Counted from the first letter of the stretch, positions 26,502 to 35,114 are shown. The stretch is 64,000 bases of DNA from Mycolicibacterium holsaticum DSM 44478 = JCM 12374 (GCF_019645835.1 NZ_CP080998.1:3658001-3722000); one strand, 5' to 3'. Numbers and translations: made by a program. The notes: generated by a model from the letters alone, not told the origin.

Positions 26502-28102
26502 GCCTTCACCTGCTGTGCCGTGGCTTTCGCCCACCGGTAGTCCGGCTTGCCGTTGCCAAGACGTCGGACCTGCTCGACAAAGATGAACTCCTTCGGCGCT
26601 TTGAACCGTGCGAGTTGCGAGGTGCAGTGGTCGTGAAGTGCGGTGGCCTCGGCGTCATCGTGCAGTGCGATCAGCGCCACGACTTCTTCGCCCCACCGTT
26701 CACTCGGGCGCCCCACCACCAGCGCGTCGGCGACGCAGGCGTGCGCACGCAGGACTTCCTCGACCTCTTCGACGAATACCTTTTCCCCGCCGGTGTTGAC
26801 GACCAGCGAATCGCGGCCGAACAGCTCGAGGGTGCCGTCGTCGGCCAGCGAGCCCCGGTCCCCGGAGATCACCACCCGTTTTCCGTCGACGACGGGAAAG
26901 GTTCTGCGGGTGGCCTCCTCGTCGTCGAAGTAGCCCAGTGGGATCCGCCCACCGCGAGCGACGAACCCGACCTCTTCGTCACCGGCCTGCAGAAACCGGC
27001 GGTAATCCTCGGCGAGGACCAACGCTCCTTCGCGGAGTTCGAACGTGTCCTTGTGCTCGCCGCGCTGGCTGCGGCCGAAACCCACGTTGCCGGTCTCCGA
27101 GGAGCCGTAGCCGTTGATCAGCGTGATCTGAGGCAGCAGATCCAGCAGCGCCCGTTGATGTTTGGGGTTGGTCGCCGCTCCCCCGGTTCCGATGGCGAAC
27201 ATCGATGCCAGATCGTAGGAGCCCCGCCGAAGTTCTTCCACCAGCGGGCCGGCGTAGGCGTCGCCGACCATCGTCATCATGCCGACCTTCTCGCGCTCGG
27301 CGGTCTCCAACACCGCGCGAGGGTCGAACTTCGTCCGGTCGTACAGCACGACCGGCAGCCCGCTGAGTAGGCCCGCGAAGGCGGTCCACATGCCTGCGGC
27401 GTGCATCAGCGGCGACACCGCGAACCAGGGTTGCCCGCCGTGGCGGACCTTGTCGTGTATCTCGTCGACGGACTGGTGGTCGGCGCCGTTCATCGAGATG
27501 ACATAGGTGTCGCTCTGCCGCCACATCACCCCCTTTGGCCTGCCGGTGGTGCCGCCGGTACACACCATCAACACGTCGTCCGGCGACGGTGCGATCGGCC
27601 GATCGCTATCTCCTTGCGCCAGCGCATCTTCCAGCCGCACCGCACCGAGCAACGGCGCGGCGTTGCCGCCGTCATCGATCGCGATCAGCAGTCTCGCCGA
27701 GTCCGGCGGTAGCACGTCGGCGAACTTCGGCCCGAGGGACTGGTGGTAGATGACCGCGCTCGGGCGAAGGTAGTCGAGGAGTTCGGCGACCTCGCGCGCA
27801 GCGTAGTTGTAGTTGACGTTCACCGGCACCGTGCGCGCCTTGAGGCAACCGATCACCATGTCGGGATACAGGTCGTTGTGCATCAGCAGCGCGACACGGT
27901 CCTGTCCGCATTCCCAGTTCTGCAGTTCGTCGCGCTCGCGGTGGGCACCGAGCCCTTGTCCGGCAAGGTAGTTCGCGAGCCGACGGGTGCGCTGCGCGGA
28001 CTCTGCGAACGTGCTGCGGCGAGCACCGCAGACCGTCATCACCCGGTCGGGTACGGTCTCGGCGATGGCGTCGAGCACCGCGCCGATCGTCCACTCCGCC
28101 AT
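26498..28102 (-). CDS. Acyl-CoA synthetase (FadD-type AMP ligase)
   Basis: A 534-aa AMP-forming ligase with the ATP loop CTGGTTGRPKG, adenine motif GYGSSETG, the ISGDRGS hinge region and a C-terminal GNGKPDYRWA with the catalytic Lys. It shares with the FadD19-like enzyme at 4660-6342 an insertion after GLG (about residues 51-67 here). It activates a carboxylic acid for beta-oxidation. It lies between two amidohydrolase genes: 3 nt after one stop and overlapping the next start by ATGA. Which of several acids in the pathway it uses cannot be read from the sequence. Confidence 0.92.
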   Translation of the reverse strand: MAEWTIGAVLDAIAETVPDRVMTVCGARRSTFAESAQRTRRLANYLAGQGLGAHRERDELQNWECGQDRVALLMHNDLYPDMVIGCLKARTVPVNVNYNYAAREVAELLDYLRPSAVIYHQSLGPKFADVLPPDSARLLIAIDDGGNAAPLLGAVRLEDALAQGDSDRPIAPSPDDVLMVCTGGTTGRPKGVMWRQSDTYVISMNGADHQSVDEIHDKVRHGGQPWFAVSPLMHAAGMWTAFAGLLSGLPVVLYDRTKFDPRAVLETAEREKVGMMTMVGDAYAGPLVEELRRGSYDLASMFAIGTGGAATNPKHQRALLDLLPQITLINGYGSSETGNVGFGRSQRGEHKDTFELREGALVLAEDYRRFLQAGDEEVGFVARGGRIPLGYFDDEEATRRTFPVVDGKRVVISGDRGSLADDGTLELFGRDSLVVNTGGEKVFVEEVEEVLRAHACVADALVVGRPSERWGEEVVALIALHDDAEATALHDHCTSQLARFKAPKEFIFVEQVRRLGNGKPDYRWAKATAQQVKA

Positions 28103-28105
28103 GTT

Positions 28106-29314
28106 CTAGACGCCGGCCCGGACGTTCGCGCCGAGCAGTTCGAGTGCGTTGTCGCGCATCACCTTTCGGGTGTCTTCGGCGCTGAATTCCGGGAACTGCG
28201 GGATGTCGGCGGTGAACGCCATGGGATCGGCCAGCCCCTCACCGTGCGGCCAGTCCGATCCGAACAGGATCTTGTCCACTCCGATGGTCTCGGCGAGTAG
28301 TTTCACGTCGTCCTCGTAGTACGGCGCGATCCAGACGTTGTTGCGCAGCTGCTCGACCGGGTCTTCCTTGAAGTGGTACGGCGCGGTGTTGGCCGCCTTC
28401 TTCAGCCGCTTGATCAAGCGGTAGACGAAGTAGGAACCGTTTTCGATGCTGGCGACCTTCAGCTTGGGATGCCGGGTGAATACCTGATGCACGATCATCG
28501 ACGCCATCGAGTCGTGGATCGCACGGTCGTCGAGCAGGACCTGATCCAGCGGATCTTTCTTTCCGAAGCCTTCGAACGTCGCCTTGCCGCCCCACAACGC
28601 GGCGATCGCGAGGTATCCGCTGTCGGACAGGTGAAAGACCACCGGAACACCGGCTTCGGCCAACCGCGCCCACACCGGGTCGTGCACCGGATCGCCCAGT
28701 GACCGCGGCTTGACCACACCGGGCACCGGCGCCGGTCGCACGCACACGATCTTGGCGCCACGCTCCAGCACGAACTCGACCTCTTCGACGGCCTTTTCGG
28801 GGTCGGCCAGCGAGATGATCGGCGCCGACAGGAACCGGCCGTCGGGCCGGTCGAACCCCCAGTCCTCGTCGAGCCAGAGGTTGAACGCGTGCACCGAAGC
28901 CATCGTCGCCTCGATATCGTGTTTGAGCGCCTCCTCGACACCGCACGCGAACGTCGGGAGCATGAACACCGTCTCCAGGTTCTGCTTGTCGAGGATCTTC
29001 GCCCTGGCGTCGCGGTTCTGGTACTCGGGATGGTCCTCCAGCCTGTCCACCTTCATCAGCGACGCGGGGTCCACGCCCTCGGGGATCTCCCCCCGGAACA
29101 GCAAGTCCAGACAGCCCGGCTCGATGATCGGATCAAACGTCGGGTTCGGGATGAAGTGGTTGACCCGGTCGCCGATCACTGCGAAGGTGCGCTTGCCTTC
29201 TTTAAGCATCTGCACCCCACGGCGTTTGAACTCCTTGGGCAGATGCCGGGTGAACGAGTCCAACGGTTCGTAGTAGTGGTTGTCGACGTCGATCGCCCGA
29301 TAGTCCAGGGTCAT
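28106..29314 (-). CDS. Amidohydrolase family 2 protein
   Basis: A 402-aa metal-dependent hydrolase/decarboxylase-like protein. The N-terminal AIDVDNHYYEP supplies a DxDxH-like metal motif. VVFHLSDSGY, SIENGSYFVYR and the C-terminal FGSDWPHGEG (barrel-end Asp) follow the family order. Members act on cyclic acids by ring hydrolysis or decarboxylation. The ATG has GGGAGAGGG upstream and overlaps the enoyl-CoA hydratase stop by ATGA. The next gene, the ligase, starts 3 nt after its TAG. Similar long amidohydrolases recur in mycobacterial degradation clusters. Confidence 0.88.
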   Translation of the reverse strand: MTLDYRAIDVDNHYYEPLDSFTRHLPKEFKRRGVQMLKEGKRTFAVIGDRVNHFIPNPTFDPIIEPGCLDLLFRGEIPEGVDPASLMKVDRLEDHPEYQNRDARAKILDKQNLETVFMLPTFACGVEEALKHDIEATMASVHAFNLWLDEDWGFDRPDGRFLSAPIISLADPEKAVEEVEFVLERGAKIVCVRPAPVPGVVKPRSLGDPVHDPVWARLAEAGVPVVFHLSDSGYLAIAALWGGKATFEGFGKKDPLDQVLLDDRAIHDSMASMIVHQVFTRHPKLKVASIENGSYFVYRLIKRLKKAANTAPYHFKEDPVEQLRNNVWIAPYYEDDVKLLAETIGVDKILFGSDWPHGEGLADPMAFTADIPQFPEFSAEDTRKVMRDNALELLGANVRAGV

Positions 29315-30159
29315 TGTCCCTCTCCCTTCAGTGGCGGAAAGTTGGGTGGGCGTTTCTCGAAGAAGCTCGTGATGCCTTCGATGAAATCGGGCCGCTGCAT
29401 CGACTCGTGCATCAGGGTTTCCGCGTGGTCGCTTGCCTCGAAGACGGTGCGCATAGTGTCTGCGTACACCTGTTGTTTGATCACCGCCAGCGAACTCGGG
29501 GCGCAGTTGGCGGCAATGTCCTCCGCGTAGCCGACCGCGCGCGCCAAGAGGTCCTCGACGGGTACGACCTCGTTGACGAGCCCGAGGCGTGCGGCTTCGT
29601 CGGCGAACAACACCCGTCCCGACAGCAGCAGGTCCATCGCCACGCCGGTGCCGACGATGCGCGGAAGTATCCAGGAGATCCCGTATTCGGCGATCAGGCC
29701 GCGCCGGGCGAACGAGGTGGTGAACTTGGCGCCGTCGGCGGCGAACCGCACGTCGCATGCCAACGCCAGCGTCAGCCCCATTCCCGCGCACGCACCGTTG
29801 ATGGCCGCGACGACGGGCTTGCGCATCGTCATCAGGAAGTGCGGATGGCGCGCGCCGACGAGCTTCGCGACGTCGGTGTCAGCTGCGGCGTCGACGGTTG
29901 CGGCGCTGATCGCGGTCAGATCGCCCATGTCGGCTCCCGCGCAGAACGCCCGGCCGCTGCCGGTGACGACGATCGCGCGCACGTCGGGGTCGGCCTCCGC
30001 GTCGTCGATCCGGGAGTAGAACGTGGTGGCCAGACCGCCGCCCCAACCGTTCATCCGCTCGGGCCGGTTGAGCGTCAACACCGCGACACCGGTGTCGCGC
30101 ACCTCGTAGCGCACCGGTTCGGCCGCGACGGGCTGCGCGACGTGGTCTTCAACGCTCAC
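29311..30159 (-). CDS. Enoyl-CoA hydratase/isomerase family protein
   Basis: A 282-aa crotonase-fold protein. Oxyanion-hole strands are AFCAGADMG and GACAGMGLTLA, and the active-site segment is RRGLIAEYGISWILPR. Members hydrate, isomerise or cleave acyl-CoAs. GTG 30159 is preceded by AGGAGGAG and lies 42 bp from an operator copy; the frame is open further upstream but would cross the operator. It heads a six-gene operon: hydratase, amidohydrolase, ligase, amidohydrolase and two acyl-CoA dehydrogenases. Confidence 0.9.
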   Translation of the reverse strand: MSVEDHVAQPVAAEPVRYEVRDTGVAVLTLNRPERMNGWGGGLATTFYSRIDDAEADPDVRAIVVTGSGRAFCAGADMGDLTAISAATVDAAADTDVAKLVGARHPHFLMTMRKPVVAAINGACAGMGLTLALACDVRFAADGAKFTTSFARRGLIAEYGISWILPRIVGTGVAMDLLLSGRVLFADEAARLGLVNEVVPVEDLLARAVGYAEDIAANCAPSSLAVIKQQVYADTMRTVFEASDHAETLMHESMQRPDFIEGITSFFEKRPPNFPPLKGEGQ

Positions 30160-30201
30160 CCGGCACTCCTCCTCAAGCCGCTCGAGCTTGGTGTAGGGAC
30201 T

Positions 30202-30220
30202 TACTGTACATCTATCGGTA
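30202..30220. promoter_or_regulatory. Degenerate 19-bp operator copy (site O7)
   Basis: Reads TACTGTAC-ATC-TATCGGTA; arms match 7 of 8 and 5 of 8. It is the weakest copy on the right-hand arm, yet its distance of 42 bp from the start of the six-gene operon fits the other sites. Confidence 0.55.
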
Positions 30221-30244
30221 GTACCTTCCGCAGGCTGGCCGGGG

Positions 30245-31252
30245 TTACGTGTCGACCACTCCGAACCGCCGATACGCTGCGTCGATCTGGTCCTTGGCCG
30301 CGGCGGGCAACTCCGCCTGGGGCGGCCGCGAATGCGGATACGCACCAATGGGCAGGCCCAGCACCGAGGCCGCGTACTTGAACGCCGCGCCCCAGTGCGT
30401 GAAGTAGTCGGGACGACCGGGATAGCAGGTGAACCAGGAACTCACGTCGCTCTCGAACCGGTCCAAACCGGACTCGCGCGCGTAGTCCATCGCCTCGATC
30501 AGTTTCCCGTTGACGATCAGATCCCAGTATTCGGAGAACGGGCGGTGCTGCGGGGTCTCGAACAGGTAGCCGGCCGTGCCGAGTTGGGCCGGGACGACGA
30601 TCCCCTCCCGCAACCACCCGGCGCGGTAGACCATCTTGTCGCACTCCCATACCGCCAGGCCGGGCGCCAACTCGTGCAGCATCCGGCTGGAAGCCGGCCG
30701 AAACGCGCCTTCCTTGGTCGCGCAGACGGCGGGTATCTCGGCATAGATGCGGGCCGACTCGACAGGGGTGAGAACGTAACCCGACGACGGCGAGTTGAAC
30801 ATGCCCAGCGCGATGTCGGTGCGCTCGGCGATGTAGCGGAAGAACCGCAGCACCCCTTCCCCGCCGTGTGCCTCCATCATCGGGGTCTGGATGTAGACGA
30901 TGTCGGCACCGGCATGCTGTGCGTGCAGCGTCAACTCCAGACAGTCCTTGGCCGACATCGCGGCGGTGCACGCCTGCACGACGACGTCGGGATTGACGGC
31001 GCGGCCCTCCTCGATCGCCACCTCCAGCAGGCGTTTTCGCTCGTCGATCGTCAACGACCAGAACTCGGCGATCCCGCTGGTGCACCACAACATCGGATGA
31101 CGAAGTTCGCCGACGCAGTAGCGCACCAACGTTCGGTAGGCATCCCAGTCGATATCGTCGCCGTCGGCGCCGCAGAACGGAGTGTAGAGCGAATTGCCTA
31201 TGCCGCGCAGCGTATTACGCGCCCAGTCACGCGCATCTGATGCAGTCGCCAC
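30245..31252 (-). CDS. DapA-superfamily lyase (hydratase-aldolase-like)
   Basis: A 335-aa class I aldolase-type protein of the dihydrodipicolinate synthase superfamily. Lys180 in CATKEGAF is the probable Schiff-base residue. The position of the family Tyr (YNxP) reads MFNSP, with Phe152. The family includes hydratase-aldolases that cleave side chains from ring-fission products, and it is longer than DapA (about 290 aa). Start is GTG 31252, 10 nt after the SDR stop. A retro-aldol release of pyruvate or a similar fragment is a reasonable guess from context; lysine biosynthesis is unlikely here. Confidence 0.83.
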   Translation of the reverse strand: MATASDARDWARNTLRGIGNSLYTPFCGADGDDIDWDAYRTLVRYCVGELRHPMLWCTSGIAEFWSLTIDERKRLLEVAIEEGRAVNPDVVVQACTAAMSAKDCLELTLHAQHAGADIVYIQTPMMEAHGGEGVLRFFRYIAERTDIALGMFNSPSSGYVLTPVESARIYAEIPAVCATKEGAFRPASSRMLHELAPGLAVWECDKMVYRAGWLREGIVVPAQLGTAGYLFETPQHRPFSEYWDLIVNGKLIEAMDYARESGLDRFESDVSSWFTCYPGRPDYFTHWGAAFKYAASVLGLPIGAYPHSRPPQAELPAAAKDQIDAAYRRFGVVDT

Positions 31253-31262
31253 GATGACCTCC

Positions 31263-32060
31263 TCAGGTGAAGTCGGATCCTCCGTCGACGTTGACGTTGG
31301 CGCCGGTCATGTAGGAATTTCGCCGCGACGCGAGAAACGCGACGACGGGGCCGATCTCGTCCGGTAAGCCCGCCCGGGGCAGATGGGCCGGATGTCCGAA
31401 GTGCTCGTCGATGGCGGCCATCAACGCATACGGGTCTTTCCCGTCGACGCCGACCGATGCCGCCCAGCCCACCAACGCCTCGGACGCGATGCTGCCCGGC
31501 GACACCACGTTGACCATGATCTCGTCGGAGGCCAGCAGCAGGGACAGGTTCTTCGAAACGCTTGTCAACGCCGCCTTCGCGGCGGTGTAGGCGGGCAGGA
31601 TCACGCTTTGGCGCTGCGTGGAGTGAGCGGAAAAGTTCACTATCCGAGCCCATTCCGCGCTGCGCAGCAGCGGAAGAGCCGAGCGCACGCAGTGCACCAT
31701 GCCCATCACACCGCCGTCGAACGCGGTGCGCCACTGCTCGTCGGTCAGCTCCTCGAACGTGCCGACCGCGTCGGGGCCGACGGCGTTGATCAGCACGTTG
31801 AGCTCACCGTTCCACCGGCGAGCGACTTCGTCGAACACCCGCTGCACGGCGTCGGCGTCCGTGGTGTCTGCGACCAACCCCACCGTGTCGGGACTCCCGC
31901 ACCGGGTCAGGGCCTGGGCGGCTTCGTCGAGCGCGGCCTGGGTGCGGCCGACGACCGCAACGCGCGCGCCGTCCTCGGCCAGACAACGCGCCGCCGCCAG
32001 CCCCATCCCGCGGCCGCCACCGACCACAACGGCGGCCGCGTCCTTCAGACCGAGATCCAT
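31263..32060 (-). CDS. Short-chain dehydrogenase/reductase
   Basis: A 265-aa classical SDR. The cofactor motif GGGRGMG lies at 14-20, followed by NAVGPDAV (usually NAG), Ser in NFSAHST, and YTAAK as the catalytic Tyr/Lys pair. NVDGGSDF near the end is typical of the fold. It interconverts a hydroxy- and a keto-acyl intermediate, or a ring carbonyl. ATG 32060 is 7 nt after the enoyl-CoA hydratase stop, and the DapA-like gene follows 10 nt later, so all three form one operon. Confidence 0.9.
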   Translation of the reverse strand: MDLGLKDAAAVVVGGGRGMGLAAARCLAEDGARVAVVGRTQAALDEAAQALTRCGSPDTVGLVADTTDADAVQRVFDEVARRWNGELNVLINAVGPDAVGTFEELTDEQWRTAFDGGVMGMVHCVRSALPLLRSAEWARIVNFSAHSTQRQSVILPAYTAAKAALTSVSKNLSLLLASDEIMVNVVSPGSIASEALVGWAASVGVDGKDPYALMAAIDEHFGHPAHLPRAGLPDEIGPVVAFLASRRNSYMTGANVNVDGGSDFT

Positions 32061-32067
32061 GTCGCGG

Positions 32068-32829
32068 TCAGGTTCCGGTCCAGTTCGGCTGGCGCTTCTC
32101 GGCGAACGCGAGCGCGCCTTCCTTGGCGTCGTTGGACGTGAAGACCGGAATGATGTGCTCGAGTTGCTTCTGCCACATCTCGTCCTCGCTCCACTCTGCG
32201 GACTTGACGAGGATTTCCTTCGTGGTGGCCACCGCCAGCGGCCCGTTTGCCGTGATGCGCTCGGCGAGTTCGATCGCTCCGTCCAGCGCGCCGCCCGGTT
32301 CGGTCACCACGTTGACGAACCCCCACGCCGCGCCCTGCTCGGCGGTGAAGCTGTCGCCGGTCAACGCCAGTTCCAGCGCCTTCTGATACGGGATGCGCCG
32401 CGGCAGCCGCAGCAGCCCGCCACCTGCGGCCACCAGCCCGCGCTTGACCTCGGGGATGCCGAACTTCGCTTCGCGCGAGGCCACCACCAGATCCGTCGCG
32501 AGCACGACCTCGGTGCCACCGGCCAGCGCATAGCCCTCGACGGCGGAAATCAGCGGCTTACGCGGTGGCCGTTCGGTGAAGCCGATGCCGCGGCCGGCGA
32601 TTGCGACCTGCTCGCCGGCGGCGAAAGCCTTGAGGTCCATGCCTGCGCAGAAGTTGCCTCCCGCACCCGTCAGCACCCCGACCGAGAGGTCCTTATCGGC
32701 GTCGAGTTCGTCGACCGCGTCGGCCAAACCCTGGCTGACCGCGAGGTTCACCGCGTTGCGCGAATCCGGTCGGTTGATCGTGATGACGAGAACACGCCCT
32801 CGGCGCTCCGTGAGAATTTCGTCCGACAC
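32068..32829 (-). CDS. Enoyl-CoA hydratase
   Basis: A 253-aa crotonase-family enzyme. Oxyanion-hole segments NFCAGMDL and GYALAGGTE, and FGIPEVKRGLVAAGGGLLRLPRR with Glu after Pro, are the usual hydratase pattern. The C-terminal KRQPNWTGT tail matches mycobacterial EchA proteins. It would hydrate an enoyl-CoA. GTG 32829 lies 38 bp from an operator copy and starts a three-gene operon with an SDR and a DapA-like lyase. Confidence 0.92.
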   Translation of the reverse strand: MSDEILTERRGRVLVITINRPDSRNAVNLAVSQGLADAVDELDADKDLSVGVLTGAGGNFCAGMDLKAFAAGEQVAIAGRGIGFTERPPRKPLISAVEGYALAGGTEVVLATDLVVASREAKFGIPEVKRGLVAAGGGLLRLPRRIPYQKALELALTGDSFTAEQGAAWGFVNVVTEPGGALDGAIELAERITANGPLAVATTKEILVKSAEWSEDEMWQKQLEHIIPVFTSNDAKEGALAFAEKRQPNWTGT

Positions 32830-32867
32830 TCTCGGCCTTTCGGTTCACCAGACTAGCTAGAAAAGCT

Positions 32868-32886
32868 TACTATAGGTCTTACAGTA
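32868..32886. promoter_or_regulatory. 19-bp operator copy (site O8), between hydratase operon and TetR
   Basis: Reads TACTATAG-GTC-TTACAGTA; the right arm is perfect and the left matches 6 of 8. It lies 38 bp from the hydratase start and 180 bp from the divergent TetR, so it could also serve in autoregulation. Confidence 0.7.
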
Positions 32887-33066
32887 GAACAGCGAAACGG
32901 CCGTGGGAGCCGTCGACCGGATGGCTCCCGGTAAGGTTGACGGTAACGGCCGAGCGGCGACACACTTGCAAAGACGCAGATCAGAGCACGGCTGCCGGTA
33001 CATTCAGGTCCACCACCCCGGTTCGGGGGGCTGCGCGCGCGGCTGATTCCGATGGAGGTGCCCTTC

Positions 33067-33795
33067 GTGGCAAGGCAGGCAACCGCCGAGAAACGTCAGC
33101 GGCGTGAGCGCGGGTCCATCAATCCCGACGACATCATCAACGGCGCCTTCGAGCTCGCCGAACAAGTCGGCATCGACAACCTGTCCATGCCGCTGCTGGG
33201 CAAGCACCTCGGCGTCGGCGTCACGAGCATCTACTGGTACTTCCGCAAGAAAGACGAACTGCTCAACGCGATGACCGACCGCGCGTTGCGCCAGTACGTC
33301 TTCGCGACGCCCTATGTCGAGGCCAAGGACTGGCGCGAGACCTTGCGCAACCATGCGCGCACCATGCGAAAGACGTTCATGGGCAACCCCATTCTGTGCG
33401 ACCTGATCCTCATCCGGTCTGCGCTGAGCCCGCGGGCGGCGAAGTTGGGCGTCCAAGAGGTCGAGAAGGCGATCGCCAGCCTGGTCGAGGCTGGGCTGTC
33501 GCCGGAGGACGCCTTCGACACCTACTCCGCGGTGTCGGTTCACGTGCGCGGGTCGGTGGTGTTGCAGCGGCTGCGGGACAAGAACCGCGCGGCCAACGAG
33601 GGGCCCAGCGACATCGAGGACACCATGTCGATCGACGCGGAGAGCACACCGCTGCTGGCCCTGGTCACCGAGAAGGGCCATCACATCGGTGCGGCCGACG
33701 AGAAGAACTTCGAGTTCGGTCTCGAATGCATCCTCGACCACGCCGAGCGGCTGATCGAGGCGAACAAGGCCAAGCCCGCGAAGAAGAAGCGCTAA
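33067..33795 (+). CDS. TetR-family regulator (paralogue 2), candidate 19-bp-operator repressor
   Basis: A 242-aa TetR protein, paralogous to the one at 7681. Its helix-turn-helix includes LGVGVTSIYWYFRKKDELLNAMTDRAL, almost the same as in the first. The ligand domain is longer, with an extra acidic stretch near residue 185, and ends in a Lys-rich tail. GTG 33067 is favoured because GGAGG at 33054-33058 is 8 nt upstream; ATG 33052 would add five residues. Two repressors sharing an operator but differing in ligand domain would let two metabolites control one regulon. This is inference from sequence similarity. Confidence 0.88.
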   Translation: MARQATAEKRQRRERGSINPDDIINGAFELAEQVGIDNLSMPLLGKHLGVGVTSIYWYFRKKDELLNAMTDRALRQYVFATPYVEAKDWRETLRNHARTMRKTFMGNPILCDLILIRSALSPRAAKLGVQEVEKAIASLVEAGLSPEDAFDTYSAVSVHVRGSVVLQRLRDKNRAANEGPSDIEDTMSIDAESTPLLALVTEKGHHIGAADEKNFEFGLECILDHAERLIEANKAKPAKKKR

Positions 33796-33804
33796 CCACG
33801 AGGC

Positions 33805-33853
33805 GATTTCGGTGTAGTTCGTCACGCCTACCGTGACCAACTACACCGAAATC
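33805..33853. terminator. Strong bidirectional terminator hairpin
   Basis: Perfect 15-bp arms (33805-33819 and 33839-33853, beginning GATTTCGGTG) extend inward, after a single C-C mismatch, with GTCACG/CGTGAC around a 5-nt loop. It lies between the converging TetR and thiolase genes, so it probably stops transcription both ways. Confidence 0.75.
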
Positions 33854-33860
33854 ACACGCG

Positions 33861-35036
33861 TTAGACCTCGATGACGACCGCGCCGCCCTGGCCACCGCCC
33901 GCGCACATCGCGGCCACGCCGATGCCGCCACCGCGTCGCTGCAGTTCGTAGATGAGCGTGGTCACCATCCGCGCACCCGAGGCGGCGATGGGATGGCCGA
34001 GGCTGCAACCACTTCCGGAGAAGTTCACCAGCTCCTCGTCGATGCCGTACTCGCGGCATGCCGCGATCGGCACCGAGGCAAACGCCTCGTTGATCTCCCA
34101 CAGCGTGACGTCGGACGGCTTGAGCCCGGCCCGGTCGAGAACCTTGCCGATCACCTTGACCGCGCCCAGCCCGCAGTCGCGCGGCGCGACACCCGCTGAC
34201 GCCCACGCCTTCACGGCCGCCATCTTGGTCAGCTTCTCGGCGTCGGCGTAGGCGCTGTCGACCAGGGCCACCGCGGCGGCGGCGTCGTTGGTGCCGCTGC
34301 TGTTGCCCGCGGTGATCGAGAAGCCCTCGATCTCGGGGTGCAGCACCTTCAGCCCGGCCAGCTTTTCGACGGTGGTGTCGCGACGGGGGTGCTCGTCGAC
34401 GCTGAACTCGATCACCGATCCGTCGAACTGCTGCACCTTCAGCGGCACGATCTCGTCGACGAACTTGCCGGCGTCGATCGCCGCGACGGCGCGCTGGTGC
34501 GAGCGTGCGGCCCAGGCGTCCATCTCCTCGCGGGTGATGCCGGCGGACTGCGCGGTGTTCCAGCCCACCGTGATCGACATGTCCTTGCACGGCGCGTCGG
34601 GCGTTTCGACGTGCGTGGGCGGCATCCACCGCTCCTCGAACTTCAGCTCGGGACCGGGGATGCGCTGGTTGGTCAGCGGCGTCATCGACAGCGACTGCAC
34701 GCCACCGGCGATCAGCGCGCGCTCCATCCCGGAGCCGATCTGGGCGGCGGCGTTGCCGATCGCGGTGAGGCTGCCCGCGCAGTGCCGGTTCACCGACTGC
34801 CCGGGAACGTGCTCCATACCCGTCGCAGTGGCCGCGTAGCGAGCGAGATCGCCTCCGCCGTAGTGTGATTCGGCGAAGATGATGTCGTCGATCGCGCTGG
34901 GGTCAAGCCCTGAGCGACGGACCACCTCGGGCAGCACGGTGGTGATCAGCGTCTCGGGCGTGGTGTTGACCAGGGTTCCCTTGAACGAGCGACCGATCGC
35001 TGTCCTGGTGGCACCGACGATGACGGGTGTGGGCAT
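33861..35036 (-). CDS. Thiolase (acetyl-CoA acyltransferase, FadA-type)
   Basis: A 391-aa thiolase with all catalytic elements: Cys in VNRHCAGSL near residue 85, EINEAFA, GHPIAASGARM with the catalytic His, and CAGGGQG at the C-terminus with the second Cys. It performs the last step of a beta-oxidation round, thiolytic release of acetyl- or propionyl-CoA. ATG 35036 is 78 nt after the stop of the enoyl-CoA hydratase gene upstream, with AT-rich sequence between but no good operator copy. In contrast to the thiolase-like protein at 19761, this enzyme looks active. Confidence 0.93.
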   Translation of the reverse strand: MPTPVIVGATRTAIGRSFKGTLVNTTPETLITTVLPEVVRRSGLDPSAIDDIIFAESHYGGGDLARYAATATGMEHVPGQSVNRHCAGSLTAIGNAAAQIGSGMERALIAGGVQSLSMTPLTNQRIPGPELKFEERWMPPTHVETPDAPCKDMSITVGWNTAQSAGITREEMDAWAARSHQRAVAAIDAGKFVDEIVPLKVQQFDGSVIEFSVDEHPRRDTTVEKLAGLKVLHPEIEGFSITAGNSSGTNDAAAAVALVDSAYADAEKLTKMAAVKAWASAGVAPRDCGLGAVKVIGKVLDRAGLKPSDVTLWEINEAFASVPIAACREYGIDEELVNFSGSGCSLGHPIAASGARMVTTLIYELQRRGGGIGVAAMCAGGGQGGAVVIEV

Positions 35037-35114
35037 GTTAGATCCTCGCGCTGGATGTTATCGACTTTACAAAAATAGCAGCTTATGTATCGTCGGCGGA
35101 AGTGGCGGGCCTGT

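Noticed and set aside
30245..31252. Reading the DapA-fold gene as a lysine-biosynthesis dihydrodipicolinate synthase
   Set aside because: The protein is longer, has Phe for the family Tyr, and lies in a crotonase-SDR operon under the catabolic operator.
35051..35077. A possible tenth 19-bp operator before the thiolase at 33861
   Set aside because: Only a TTACAAAA-like half-site is present and the other arm does not match; it is too weak to count.
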